Below are positions 6,935 through 14,420 of a stretch of DNA of 24,910 nucleotides, in pieces (position 1 is the first letter of the stretch; each line of letters opens with the position of its first letter). The stretch covers positions 1-24,910 of the forward strand of contig DDKM01000081.1 in the NCBI GenBank assembly GCA_002339345.1. The letters run 5' to 3'. Origin of the DNA: Firmicutes bacterium UBA2598. GTDB lineage: Bacteria; Bacillota; PH28-bin88. Below the pieces are notes generated by a model. It did no database searches. It was not told the origin of the DNA and saw only the letters and a program-made list of their open reading frames with translations. Made by a program: the position numbers and the translations under genes.

Positions 6935-7333
6935 ATGGTCATGACAGATCCCATCGCTGATTTCCTGACACGGATCCGGAATGCAAACACCGTATACCAG
7001 GAAATAGTGGAAGTTCCGTCTTCCAAGATGAAGCAGGCCATGGCCAGCATCCTCAAGGAGGAAGGCTTCATCAAGGACTTTGAATTCGTTGCCGACGGAA
7101 AACAGGGAATCCTGCGGCTATATATGAAATACGGCCCGAACCGGGAGAAGGTGATCACCGGCCTGAAGCGGATCTCCAAACCCGGGTTAAGGGTTTATGC
7201 CAAAAAGGATGAGGTGCCCAGGGTGCTTGGTGGATTGGGTGTGGCATTTATTTCCACCTCCAAGGGCATCATGACGGATAAACAGGCCCGCCAGCTGGGT
7301 GTGGGCGGCGAGGTTATCTGCTATGTTTGGTAG
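6935..7333 (+). CDS. rpsH: 30S ribosomal protein S8
   Basis: The 132-residue product starts MVMTDPIADFLTRIRNANTVYQE. ATG 6935 lies 9 nt after GGAGG (6921-6925); ATG 6941 (MTDPIADF) is an alternative with wider spacing. The C-terminal signature with ISTSKGIMTDKQARQLGVGGEVICYVW is complete. S8 is a primary 16S rRNA binder and, in enterobacteria, the feedback repressor of the spc operon. I saw no obvious S8-binding mimic near rplX-rplE here. Confidence 0.97.
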   Translation: MVMTDPIADFLTRIRNANTVYQEIVEVPSSKMKQAMASILKEEGFIKDFEFVADGKQGILRLYMKYGPNREKVITGLKRISKPGLRVYAKKDEVPRVLGGLGVAFISTSKGIMTDKQARQLGVGGEVICYVW

Positions 7334-7352
7334 TGAAAGGGAGGTGTAACGG

Positions 7353-7910
7353 ATGTCCCGTATCGGGAAAATGCCCATCTCCCTTCCACAGGGGGTTGAG
7401 GTGAAAATAGACGGCAGTGTGGTCAGCGTCAAAGGACCCAAGGGTAGCCTGACCAAGGAGTTTCATAAGGACATGCATATTGCGGTGGAGGACAACCAGC
7501 TGGTTGTCACCCGCCCCAGTGACCAAAAGGAACACCGGGCACTGCACGGTCTGACCAGGGCATTGTTAAACAATATGGTAGAAGGGGTAACCAAGGGGTT
7601 CCAGTGCAACCTGGAACTGGTGGGTGTGGGCTACCGGGCCGCCAAGCAGGGGAACAAGCTGGTACTAACCGTCGGTTACTCCCATCCGGTGGAGATGATC
7701 CCTGGCGAAGGCTTGGAGTTTGAAGTTCCTGCTCCCACCAAAATCAGCATCAAGGGAATTGACAAGGAACAGGTAGGCGCTTTCGCCGCCAATGTCCGGG
7801 CGGTCAGGGAACCGGAGCCTTACAAGGGCAAGGGAATCAAATACGAAGGTGAAATTATCCGCCGCAAGGTCGGTAAGACCGGTGGCGGCAAGGGTGGCAA
7901 GAAGAAGTAA
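7353..7910 (+). CDS. rplF: 50S ribosomal protein L6
   Basis: The 185-residue product starts MSRIGKMPISLPQGVEVKIDG and has the two related L6 domains; the C-terminal signature PEPYKGKGIKYEGEIIRRKVGKTGGGKGGKKK ends in a glycine/lysine tail slightly longer than usual. L6 is near the sarcin-ricin loop and the GTPase-factor site. The ATG follows GAAAGGGAGGTGTAACGG. Other features are normal. Confidence 0.97.
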   Translation: MSRIGKMPISLPQGVEVKIDGSVVSVKGPKGSLTKEFHKDMHIAVEDNQLVVTRPSDQKEHRALHGLTRALLNNMVEGVTKGFQCNLELVGVGYRAAKQGNKLVLTVGYSHPVEMIPGEGLEFEVPAPTKISIKGIDKEQVGAFAANVRAVREPEPYKGKGIKYEGEIIRRKVGKTGGGKGGKKK

Positions 7911-7962
7911 CCCTTTAGGTTTCGGCGGGTAAGTTTTAGCTTGCCGGAAGGGAGTGAAAGCA

Positions 7963-8331
7963 GTGTACAAAAAGATTGACCGGAAGGAAATACGTCATCA
8001 AAAGCACTTGAGTGTGCGTAAAAGGGTCAGTGGCACCGCAGAACGACCGCGGCTGTCCGTTTTCCGCAGCTTGAACCATATCTATGCCCAGGTGATCAAC
8101 GACGACCAGGGGATCACCCTGGTGGCGGCCTCCACCCTTGATCCGGCCCTGCGGGGAACGGTGGAAACAGGCGGTAACGTCGAGGCGGCCAGGAAAGTTG
8201 GGCAATTGGTGGCGGAAAAGGCTTTGGCCAAGGGGATTACGAAGGTTGTCTTTGACCGGGGCGGGAACCTGTATCATGGCCGGATTGCCGCCGTGGCGGA
8301 GGGTGCCAGGGAAGCAGGGCTGGAATTTTAG
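7963..8331 (+). CDS. rplR: 50S ribosomal protein L18
   Basis: From GTG 7963 the product is 122 residues starting MYKKIDRKEIRHQKHLSVRKRVSGT. An in-frame GTG at 7954 would place the start inside the GGAAGGGAG ribosome-binding site (7946-7954), so the later GTG is chosen. L18 binds 5S rRNA together with L5. The C-terminal signature FDRGGNLYHGRIAAVAEGAREAGLEF is intact. The 52-nt gap upstream holds a weak wobble-containing hairpin (7928-7945). Confidence 0.95.
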   Translation: MYKKIDRKEIRHQKHLSVRKRVSGTAERPRLSVFRSLNHIYAQVINDDQGITLVAASTLDPALRGTVETGGNVEAARKVGQLVAEKALAKGITKVVFDRGGNLYHGRIAAVAEGAREAGLEF

Positions 8332-8349
8332 GAAGGAGGAGGGAAGTAG

Positions 8350-8850
8350 GTGGCACGAATTGATGCAAAGAGCCTGGAACTGACTGAAAAGGTTGTGCAT
8401 ATAAACCGGGTGGCCAAGGTGGTAAAGGGTGGGCGGCGGTTCAGTTTCAGCGCCCTGGTGGTTGTCGGTGACGGTCACGGCCATGTTGGCGCGGGACTGG
8501 GCAAGGCCGGCGAGGTACCGGAGGCCATCCGCAAAGGCATTGAGGATGCCAAGAAAAACCTCATCAAGGTGCCGTTGGTGGGCACCACCATTCCCCACGA
8601 AGTGATCGGACATTTTGGTGCCGGCAAGGTATTGATGAAACCTGCTTCAGAGGGTACCGGTGTCATCGCCGGTGGCCCGGTCCGGGCGGTGCTGGAACTG
8701 GCCGGTGTGCGGGATATTCTAACCAAGTCCCTGGGCTCCGCCAATGCCAACAACATGGTGTACGCGGCCCTGGAGGGATTGCGGAGCCTGAAGCGGGCGG
8801 AAGAAGTGGCCCGGCTGCGGGGCAAATCCATGGAACAATTGCTAGGTTAG
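8350..8850 (+). CDS. rpsE: 30S ribosomal protein S5
   Basis: The 166-residue product starts at GTG 8350 after AGGAAGGAGGGAAGTAG. The double-stranded RNA-binding N-terminal domain (RVAKVVKGGRRFSFSALVVVGDG, residues about 20-42) and the C-terminal beta-alpha domain with GTGVIAGGPVRAVLELAGVRDILTKSLGSAN are complete. S5 is at the mRNA entry and decoding-accuracy region with S4, and mutations in its loop confer spectinomycin resistance. rpmD follows after 11 nt. Confidence 0.98.
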   Translation: MARIDAKSLELTEKVVHINRVAKVVKGGRRFSFSALVVVGDGHGHVGAGLGKAGEVPEAIRKGIEDAKKNLIKVPLVGTTIPHEVIGHFGAGKVLMKPASEGTGVIAGGPVRAVLELAGVRDILTKSLGSANANNMVYAALEGLRSLKRAEEVARLRGKSMEQLLG

Positions 8851-8861
8851 GGGGGCTGGCG

Positions 8862-9050
8862 GTGGCAAAGAACTTGAAAATCACCCTTGTCCGGAGCGTC
8901 ATCGGCCGGCCGGAAGATCAGCGCCGGAGCGTCCGGGCCCTGGGTTTGAGCAAGTTGCACAGCAGTGTTGTGAAAGCAGATACACCAGCTATCCGGGGCC
9001 AGCTCCAGAAGTTGGCGCACCTGGTAGAGGTGGAAGAAATCGAGGCCTAG
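8862..9050 (+). CDS. rpmD: 50S ribosomal protein L30
   Basis: The 62-residue product starts at GTG 8862 (MAKNLKITLVRSVIGRPEDQRRSVRALGLSKLHSSVV), the compact bacterial L30. The ribosome-binding site is AGGGGGG at about 8850-8855. L30 is a small surface protein of the 50S subunit and is dispensable in some bacteria. It is closely packed between rpsE and rplO. Confidence 0.96.
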   Translation: MAKNLKITLVRSVIGRPEDQRRSVRALGLSKLHSSVVKADTPAIRGQLQKLAHLVEVEEIEA

Positions 9051-9062
9051 GAGGAATAGTCG

Positions 9063-9503
9063 ATGAAGCTCAATGAGTTGAGGCCCGCACCGGGTTCCCG
9101 GCCGAAGGAAACCAGGGTTGGCCGTGGCATCGGATCCGGGCTGGGAAAGACTTCCGGCCGGGGCCATAAGGGCCAGAAGGCCAGGTCCGGCGGCGGTGTG
9201 CGGCCTGGTTTCGAGGGTGGCCAGATGCCCCTGTACAGGCGGATTCCCAAGCGTGGCTTTACCAATATCTTTAAAAAGGAGATCGTTGCCATCAACGTGG
9301 AGGACCTGAACCGTTTCGCCGCGGGGACAGTGGTCAACCCCGAAGTGCTGCAGGCGGCCGGTGTAATTAAATCTGGCAAGGATGGTGTAAAGGTACTGGG
9401 TAATGGGAGCCTGGACAGGGCCCTGACGGTCCAGGCAGATGCCTTTAGCAAATCCGCGGTGGCCAAGATTGAGGCTGCCGGCGGCAAAGCAGAGGTGATC
9501 TAG
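9063..9503 (+). CDS. rplO: 50S ribosomal protein L15
   Basis: The 146-residue product starts MKLNELRPAPGSRPKETRVGRGIGSGLGKTSGRGHKGQKARSGG. The long glycine/lysine/arginine-rich N-terminal tail that penetrates 23S rRNA is clear over the first 55 residues, followed by the globular L15 domain. It is a late 50S assembly protein. The ATG follows CTAGGAGGAATAGTCG. Its TAG is immediately followed by the secY GTG with no gap, so ribosomal protein and translocon synthesis are probably coupled. Confidence 0.97.
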   Translation: MKLNELRPAPGSRPKETRVGRGIGSGLGKTSGRGHKGQKARSGGGVRPGFEGGQMPLYRRIPKRGFTNIFKKEIVAINVEDLNRFAAGTVVNPEVLQAAGVIKSGKDGVKVLGNGSLDRALTVQADAFSKSAVAKIEAAGGKAEVI

Positions 9504-10766
9504 GTGCTCACCACCTTAATCAGTGCTTGGAAGGTAGCGGACCTGCGTAAAAAGATTGTGTTCACCATGGGGATGTTCTTGGTGTTCAGGTTGGGCGCCC
9601 ATGTACCGGTACCGGGAATTGACACCGGGGTGCTGGAACAGATGATTCAGGGGGGTACCCTTTTCGGGTTCTTTGACATCATCTCGGGTGGTGCCTTTAA
9701 ACGGTTCAGCGTTTTCGCCATGGGCATCATGCCTTACATCAACGCCTCCATTATCATGCAGCTATTGACGGTGGTAATCCCTTACCTTGAGCGGCTGTCC
9801 AAGGAGGGGGATGAAGGGCGGAAGAAGATTACCCAGTATATCCGTTACGGTACAGTGGTGCTGGGCTTGATTCAGGCCGCCGGCATGGCGTTGTTCATGG
9901 GTAATCAGGGGGCTCTGGTTAACCCGGGATTTAGCAGCTTCATGGTCATCACCATTACCCTCACGGCAGGTACCGCCTTTCTAATGTGGCTTGGTGAAAT
10001 GATCACCGAACGGGGCATCGGTAACGGCATATCCCTGATCATCTTTGCTGGGATCGTTTCCGGCCTGCCCGGTGGCCTGTATGCTACCTACCAGTATGTG
10101 GCGGCCGGACGGTTAAACATTTTTGCGGTATTGATTTTTGCCATCGTGGCACTGTTAATTATCGCCGGCGTGGTGGCCATTCAGGAAGGACAACGCCGCA
10201 TTCCGGTTCAGTATGCCAAACGGGTGGTTGGACGGCGAGTGTACGGCGGGCAGAGCACCCATATCCCCTTGAAGGTTAACCAGGCCGGGGTTATTCCGGT
10301 GATCTTCGCCATGTCCATTCTGCTGTTTCCCTCCACCATCGCCAGCTGGTTTCCCCAGAACAGGCTTGCGGTGTGGGTGACGGGAGTGTTTAACGGTACT
10401 TCCATTACCTACATGGTGCTATATGCCATGCTGATTGTATTTTTCACTTACTTCTATACCGCCATCACCTTCAATCCCCAGGATGTGGCGGATAATATGA
10501 AGAAGTACGGCGGGTTCATTCCCGGCCTGCGTCCCGGGCGCCCGACAGCGGAGTATATCGAGCGGGTGTTAAGCCGGATTACCCTGGCCGGTGCGTTGTT
10601 CCTGGCGGGTATTGCCCTTTTGCCCAACATTTTAAGCGCCATTACCGGCCTGAATATCGGCTTTGGTGGTACCGGCTTGCTCATCGTAGTTGGCGTAGCC
10701 CTGGAAACCATGAAACAACTGGAGTCTCAGCTTTTGATGCGGCACTACCAGGGTTTCATGAAATAG
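9504..10766 (+). CDS. secY: Protein translocase subunit SecY
   Basis: The 420-residue product has ten predicted membrane segments and the SecY signatures: APHVPVPGID-like plug region (GAHVPVPGIDTGVLEQ), MGIMPYINASIIMQLL, and the cytosolic loop with QEGQRRIPVQYAKRVVGRRVYGGQSTHIPLKVNQAGVIPVIFA that contacts ribosome and SecA. SecY is the pore of the SecYEG channel in the cytoplasmic membrane. It starts at GTG 9504, directly after the rplO stop; GAGGTG inside rplO can serve as binding site. A hairpin lies after its stop. Confidence 0.98.
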   Translation: MLTTLISAWKVADLRKKIVFTMGMFLVFRLGAHVPVPGIDTGVLEQMIQGGTLFGFFDIISGGAFKRFSVFAMGIMPYINASIIMQLLTVVIPYLERLSKEGDEGRKKITQYIRYGTVVLGLIQAAGMALFMGNQGALVNPGFSSFMVITITLTAGTAFLMWLGEMITERGIGNGISLIIFAGIVSGLPGGLYATYQYVAAGRLNIFAVLIFAIVALLIIAGVVAIQEGQRRIPVQYAKRVVGRRVYGGQSTHIPLKVNQAGVIPVIFAMSILLFPSTIASWFPQNRLAVWVTGVFNGTSITYMVLYAMLIVFFTYFYTAITFNPQDVADNMKKYGGFIPGLRPGRPTAEYIERVLSRITLAGALFLAGIALLPNILSAITGLNIGFGGTGLLIVVGVALETMKQLESQLLMRHYQGFMK

Positions 10767-10774
10767 CTGCCCAT

Positions 10775-10791
10775 ACCTGCCGGGGGCAGGT
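10775..10791 (+). other. Hairpin between secY and adk
   Basis: ACCTGCC (10775-10781) pairs with GGCAGGT (10785-10791) around a GGG loop, nine nt after the secY stop. No T-run follows, so full termination is unlikely. It may reduce readthrough or protect an mRNA end at the boundary between the ribosomal block and adk. Confidence 0.4.
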
Positions 10792-10823
10792 TAACTGGAA
10801 GGTAAGGGGGAGAGGGAGGACCA

Positions 10824-11477
10824 ATGAGGCTGTTGCTGATGGGCCCGCCGGGAGCGGGCAAGGGAACCCAGGCGGAGGTGCTGACGGAAAGGTTGGCTGT
10901 GCCCCACATTTCCACGGGGGATATGTTCAGAAAGGCCATTCGAGAGGGTACCGAACTGGGAAGGAAGGCCAAGGAGTTTATGGATGCCGGGCAGCTGGTG
11001 CCGGACGATGTCACCATTGGCATCGTGCGGGAAAGACTGGCCGAACCGGACTGCCGGCAGGGCTTCCTGCTGGATGGCTTTCCCCGGACGGTTCCCCAGG
11101 CCAAGGCACTGGACGAAACCCTGGCGGACATGGGGGTGGGGTTGGATGCGGTGATCAACATCGAGGTTTCCCGGGCCAGACTGGTGGAGCGGCTGACAGG
11201 ACGCCGGGTGTGCAGGGGATGTGGCGCCACCTATCATGTGGTGTTTAATCCTCCCCAGCAGGCCGGGACCTGTGACCAGTGCGGCAGGGAACTGTACCAA
11301 CGTAGTGATGACTCTGTGGAGACTGCAGAAAACCGGCTGGAGGTGTACCACCAGCAGACCGCGCCCCTCATCGCCTACTACCAGGACAAGGGTCTATTGC
11401 GGCAGGTGGATGGTGAACAACCAATCCACCAGGTGTTGATGGACATTGGGCGGTGCTTGGGGAGAGATTGGTCATGA
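10824..11477 (+). CDS. adk: Adenylate kinase, zinc-lid type
   Basis: The 217-residue enzyme interconverts ATP + AMP and 2 ADP in the cytoplasm. The P-loop GPPGAGKGT is at residues 7-15, the AMP-binding part with STGDMFR at 30-36, and DGFPRT at 84-89. The LID carries four cysteines (C130, C133, C150, C153), the structural zinc site of Gram-positive and thermophilic adenylate kinases. The ATG follows GAGAGGGAGGACCA. Its stop overlaps the map start as ATGA. Confidence 0.98.
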   Translation: MRLLLMGPPGAGKGTQAEVLTERLAVPHISTGDMFRKAIREGTELGRKAKEFMDAGQLVPDDVTIGIVRERLAEPDCRQGFLLDGFPRTVPQAKALDETLADMGVGLDAVINIEVSRARLVERLTGRRVCRGCGATYHVVFNPPQQAGTCDQCGRELYQRSDDSVETAENRLEVYHQQTAPLIAYYQDKGLLRQVDGEQPIHQVLMDIGRCLGRDWS

Positions 11478-12217
11478 TCATTCTTAAATCAGACCGTGAA
11501 CTGGCCTACATGAGGGACGCCGGTAAAATCGTGGCCGGTGCTTTAAGGGAAATGGAGCGGCTGGTGGCCCCAGGGGTTACCACCGCCGAATTGGACCGGG
11601 TGACGGAGGATTATATCCGCCAAAAGGGGGCCAGTCCTTCCTTCAAGGGCTATCATGGCTTTCCGGCGAGCATCTGTGCTTCCGTCAATGAGGAAGTGGT
11701 TCACGGGATCCCTGGTTTAAGAAAATTGGTAAACGGGGATATTATTAGTATTGACATTGGAGCGGAAATCAACGGCTTTCACGGCGATGCGGCGGTAACC
11801 CTGCCGGTGGGGGAAATCGATGGGGAAATCCAGCGCCTGCTGGATGTGACCGAGGAATCCCTCCGGGCGGGCATCGCCCAGGCTTTGGAAGGCAACCGCT
11901 TAAGCGACATTTCCCATGCGGTGCAAACCCATGTGGAAAGCCGGGGCTTTTCAGTGGTTCGGGACTATGTGGGGCATGGTATTGGGCGGAACATGCACGA
12001 GGAACCCCAGATACCCAACTTTGGTCCCCCTGGCCGGGGCCCCAGGCTACAGGCGGGGATGACCCTGGCCATCGAGCCGATGGTTAACATGGGGACCTAT
12101 GAGGTGCGGACTTTGGAAGACAACTGGACGGTGGTCACAAAGGACCAACAGCCCTCCGCCCATTTTGAACACACCGTAGCCATCACCCCCAAGGGTCCTG
12201 AGATCCTGACACTTTAG
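11474..12217 (+). CDS. map: Methionine aminopeptidase, type I
   Basis: From ATG 11474 the product is 247 residues, the usual length for a bacterial type I enzyme. It removes the initiator methionine from nascent proteins. The five metal ligands are all present: D94, D105, H168, E201 and E232, plus the substrate-positioning H78. An in-frame start at 11453 is possible, but GGGGAGAG (about 11459-11466) fits ATG 11474, which overlaps the adk stop by four bases (ATGA), so coupling is expected. Confidence 0.97.
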   Translation: MIILKSDRELAYMRDAGKIVAGALREMERLVAPGVTTAELDRVTEDYIRQKGASPSFKGYHGFPASICASVNEEVVHGIPGLRKLVNGDIISIDIGAEINGFHGDAAVTLPVGEIDGEIQRLLDVTEESLRAGIAQALEGNRLSDISHAVQTHVESRGFSVVRDYVGHGIGRNMHEEPQIPNFGPPGRGPRLQAGMTLAIEPMVNMGTYEVRTLEDNWTVVTKDQQPSAHFEHTVAITPKGPEILTL

Positions 12218-12244
12218 GGATAACCGGGTGAGGAGGTGGCAGGG

Positions 12245-12532
12245 GTGAGCGGGGAACTGGTGGCTGGTCAACTGGCATACTCCAAGGCGGGTAGGGATAA
12301 GGATTTCCCGTACCTGGTGATGCGGATAGAGGCCAATATCGCCTGGGTGGCGGACGGCAAGGTGCGCAGGGTGGAAAATCCCAAGCGCAAAAACATCAGG
12401 CACCTGCGGTTTACACACAGCATTGCCCATACAATTGCCGAAAAACTGGCCGCCGGTGTTGCGGTGACCAATGCCGAGGTGCGCCAGGCTTTACAAGACC
12501 TGCTGGGCAGTGACCAGCCAAAGGGGCTTTAG
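12245..12532 (+). CDS. KOW-type RNA-binding protein (L14e-like)
   Basis: The 95-residue product begins MSGELVAGQLAYSKAGRDKDFPYLVMRI. The segment GQLAYSKAGRDKDFPYLVM resembles the KOW fold seen in eukaryotic L14e/L6e/L27e proteins and in small clostridial proteins encoded between map and infA. Its C-terminal half is basic (NPKRKNIRHLRF) and then helical. Function is not established; RNA or ribosome binding is inferred from the motif and the operon. GTG 12245 is chosen over GTG 12236 because AGGAGG ends at 12236. infA follows after 20 nt. Confidence 0.8.
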   Translation: MSGELVAGQLAYSKAGRDKDFPYLVMRIEANIAWVADGKVRRVENPKRKNIRHLRFTHSIAHTIAEKLAAGVAVTNAEVRQALQDLLGSDQPKGL

Positions 12533-12552
12533 GTGAAGGAGGTTGGTATCCT

Positions 12553-12771
12553 ATGGCCAAAGATGATGTAATTGAGGTGGAAGGTAGGGTTCTGGAACCA
12601 CTGCCTAATGCCATGTTCCGGGTAGAATTGTCCAATGGCCACAAGGTTTTGGCCCATGTTTCAGGGAAGATCCGGATGAATTTTATCCGCATCCTGCCCG
12701 GTGACCGGGTCACGGTGGAACTATCACCCTATGACCTGACCCGGGGCAGGATCGTTTACCGTTTCAAGTAG
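12553..12771 (+). CDS. infA: Translation initiation factor IF-1
   Basis: The 72-residue product is a complete S1/OB-fold IF-1 of standard length (MAKDDVIEVEGRVLEPLPNAMFRVELSNGHKVLAHVSGKIRMNFIRILPGDRV). IF-1 binds the A site of the 30S subunit during initiation and works with IF-2 and IF-3. The ATG follows GAAGGAGGTTGGTATCCT. Its position before rpmJ and rpsM is the common Gram-positive arrangement. Confidence 0.98.
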   Translation: MAKDDVIEVEGRVLEPLPNAMFRVELSNGHKVLAHVSGKIRMNFIRILPGDRVTVELSPYDLTRGRIVYRFK

Positions 12772-12811
12772 CCGGGCTGGTGCTGGAAGCCCCATTAGAG
12801 GAGGGTTTAAC

Positions 12812-12925
12812 TTGAAGGTCAAGCCGTCGGTCAAGCCCGCGTGTGAGAAGTGTAAAATCATTAAACGCAAGGGCAAGGTCATGGTGATTTGCGAAAATCC
12901 CAAACACAAGCAGAAACAGGGTTAG
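12812..12925 (+). CDS. rpmJ: 50S ribosomal protein L36, zinc-binding
   Basis: This 37-residue gene is easy to miss. It starts at TTG 12812, translated as MKVKPSVKPACEKCKIIKRK and ending NPKHKQKQG. The zinc site C11, C14, C27 and H33 (CxxC, C and H) marks the zinc form of L36. The ribosome-binding site is GAGGAGGG at about 12798-12805. L36 packs against 23S rRNA near the factor-binding region. Synteny between infA and rpsM confirms it. Confidence 0.96.
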   Translation: MKVKPSVKPACEKCKIIKRKGKVMVICENPKHKQKQG

Positions 12926-12960
12926 AATCAACCAGTGAATTGTAAAATGGAGGTGCAAAC

Positions 12961-13332
12961 ATGGCGCGTATAGCCGGAGTGGACCTGCCCCGGGACAAGC
13001 GGGTGGAAATCGCTCTGACATACATTTTTGGGATCGGCCGGTCAACATCCCAGGACATCCTGAAACGGACAAGGGTTAACCCCGATACCAGGGTTCGCAA
13101 TTTGACGGAAGATGAAGTGAACCGGTTGCGGGAAGCCATTGACAAGACCCTGGTGGTGGAAGGTGACCTGCGCCGGGAGATTTCTTTGAACATCAAACGG
13201 CTGATTGAGATCGGGTGCTATCGCGGCCTACGGCACCGCCGGGGACTGCCGGTACGGGGCCAGCGGACTAAGACCAATGCCCGTACCCGGAAGGGCCCCC
13301 GCAAGACTGTGGGTGTACGGCGTAAAAAATAG
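12961..13332 (+). CDS. rpsM: 30S ribosomal protein S13
   Basis: The 123-residue product starts MARIAGVDLPRDKRVEIALTYIFGIG and ends in the basic tail (RTKTNARTRKGPRKTVGVRRKK after GLRHRRGLPVRGQ) that contacts P-site tRNA. S13 forms bridges with L5 at the head of the 30S subunit. The ATG follows AATGGAGGTGCAAAC. In enterobacteria the alpha operon is controlled by S4 binding before rpsM; the 35-nt gap here is too short to show that structure. Confidence 0.98.
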   Translation: MARIAGVDLPRDKRVEIALTYIFGIGRSTSQDILKRTRVNPDTRVRNLTEDEVNRLREAIDKTLVVEGDLRREISLNIKRLIEIGCYRGLRHRRGLPVRGQRTKTNARTRKGPRKTVGVRRKK

Positions 13333-13352
13333 GTAGAAAGGGGGAAACAGAA

Positions 13353-13742
13353 TTGGCTAGAAGGACGGTACGGACCAGAAGAAAGGATCGTAAAAACGTG
13401 GAAAGCGGTATCGCCCATATTCAATCCACGTTCAACAATACCATCGTCACCATTACGGACAAAGCCGGTAACGCCATTTCCTGGGCCAGTGCCGGCGGTA
13501 TGGGTTTTAAGGGTTCACGCAAAAGCACGCCCTTTGCCGCCCAGATGGCGGCGGAAGCCGCCGCCAAGGAAGCCATGGAACACGGCATGCGCGAAGTGGA
13601 GTGCTATGTTAAAGGCCCAGGCAGCGGACGGGAGGCGGCCATCCGTTCCCTGCAGGCAACCGGCCTGGAGGTCAGCATGATCAAAGACGTGACACCAATC
13701 CCCCATAACGGTTGTCGCCCGCCCAAGCGCCGCAGAGTTTAG
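13353..13742 (+). CDS. rpsK: 30S ribosomal protein S11
   Basis: The 129-residue product starts at TTG 13353, read MARRTVRTRRKDRKNVESG, after AAAGGGGGAAACAGAA. The core NNTIVTITDKAGNAISWASAGGMGFKGSRKSTPFAAQ and the C-terminal DVTPIPHNGCRPPKRRRV are typical of S11, which lies on the 30S platform near the mRNA exit. No ATG or GTG lies near the conserved N-terminus, so the TTG start is the best choice. rpsD follows after 12 nt. Confidence 0.97.
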   Translation: MARRTVRTRRKDRKNVESGIAHIQSTFNNTIVTITDKAGNAISWASAGGMGFKGSRKSTPFAAQMAAEAAAKEAMEHGMREVECYVKGPGSGREAAIRSLQATGLEVSMIKDVTPIPHNGCRPPKRRRV

Positions 13743-13754
13743 GAGGTGTAGTAA

Positions 13755-14381
13755 TTGGCAAGATATACCGAATCCGTTTGCCGGCTGTGCCGCCGGGAAG
13801 GTGCCAAGCTGTACCTGAAGGCGGACCGCTGCTATTCCGATAAATGCGCCATTGACCGCCGTTCCTACGCTCCGGGCCAGCATGGCCAGGGCCGCAAGAA
13901 ATTGTCGGAGTATGGCATCCAGTTACGGGAAAAGCAAAAGGCCAGACGCATCTACGGCGTACTGGAGAGGCAATTCCGCACCTATTTCGAAAAGGCTGAT
14001 CGCCAAAAGGGTGTTACCGGTGAGAACCTGCTCCGCTTGTTGGAACGGCGCCTGGACAATGTGGTTTACCGCCTGGGCTTTGGCGGTTCCAGGGCGGAGG
14101 CCCGGCAGTTGGTGCGACACGGTCACTTTACCGTTAACGGGCGGAAGGTGAATATCCCGTCCTACCTGGTGCGCCCGGGGGATGAGATTGCCGTGAAGGA
14201 AGCCAGCCGGAACTCACCCAAGTTCAAGGAAGCGGCGGAAATCCTGGCTCACAAAAACCCGCCCAAATGGCTGGAACTGCAACCGGACCAGCTGCGGGCC
14301 AAGGTGCTGGCCTTACCCTCCCGGGAGGATATCGATGCACCAGTACAGGAACACCTGATTGTGGAACTCTACTCCCGTTAA
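13755..14381 (+). CDS. rpsD: 30S ribosomal protein S4, zinc-binding
   Basis: The 208-residue product starts at TTG 13755 after TAGGAGGTGTAGTAA. Four cysteines near the N-terminus (C9, C12, C26, C31) form the zinc site known from Thermus S4. The S4 RNA-binding domain (LERRLDNVVYRLGFGGSRAEARQLVRHGHFTVNGRKVNIPSY) is at about residues 96-137. S4 nucleates 16S rRNA body assembly and affects decoding accuracy. Its place inside the alpha operon differs from Bacillus subtilis, where rpsD stands alone. Confidence 0.98.
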   Translation: MARYTESVCRLCRREGAKLYLKADRCYSDKCAIDRRSYAPGQHGQGRKKLSEYGIQLREKQKARRIYGVLERQFRTYFEKADRQKGVTGENLLRLLERRLDNVVYRLGFGGSRAEARQLVRHGHFTVNGRKVNIPSYLVRPGDEIAVKEASRNSPKFKEAAEILAHKNPPKWLELQPDQLRAKVLALPSREDIDAPVQEHLIVELYSR

Positions 14382-14420
14382 GGGATTTTGGATTTCGGTG
14401 TTCCGAAAAGGAGGGTGTGT

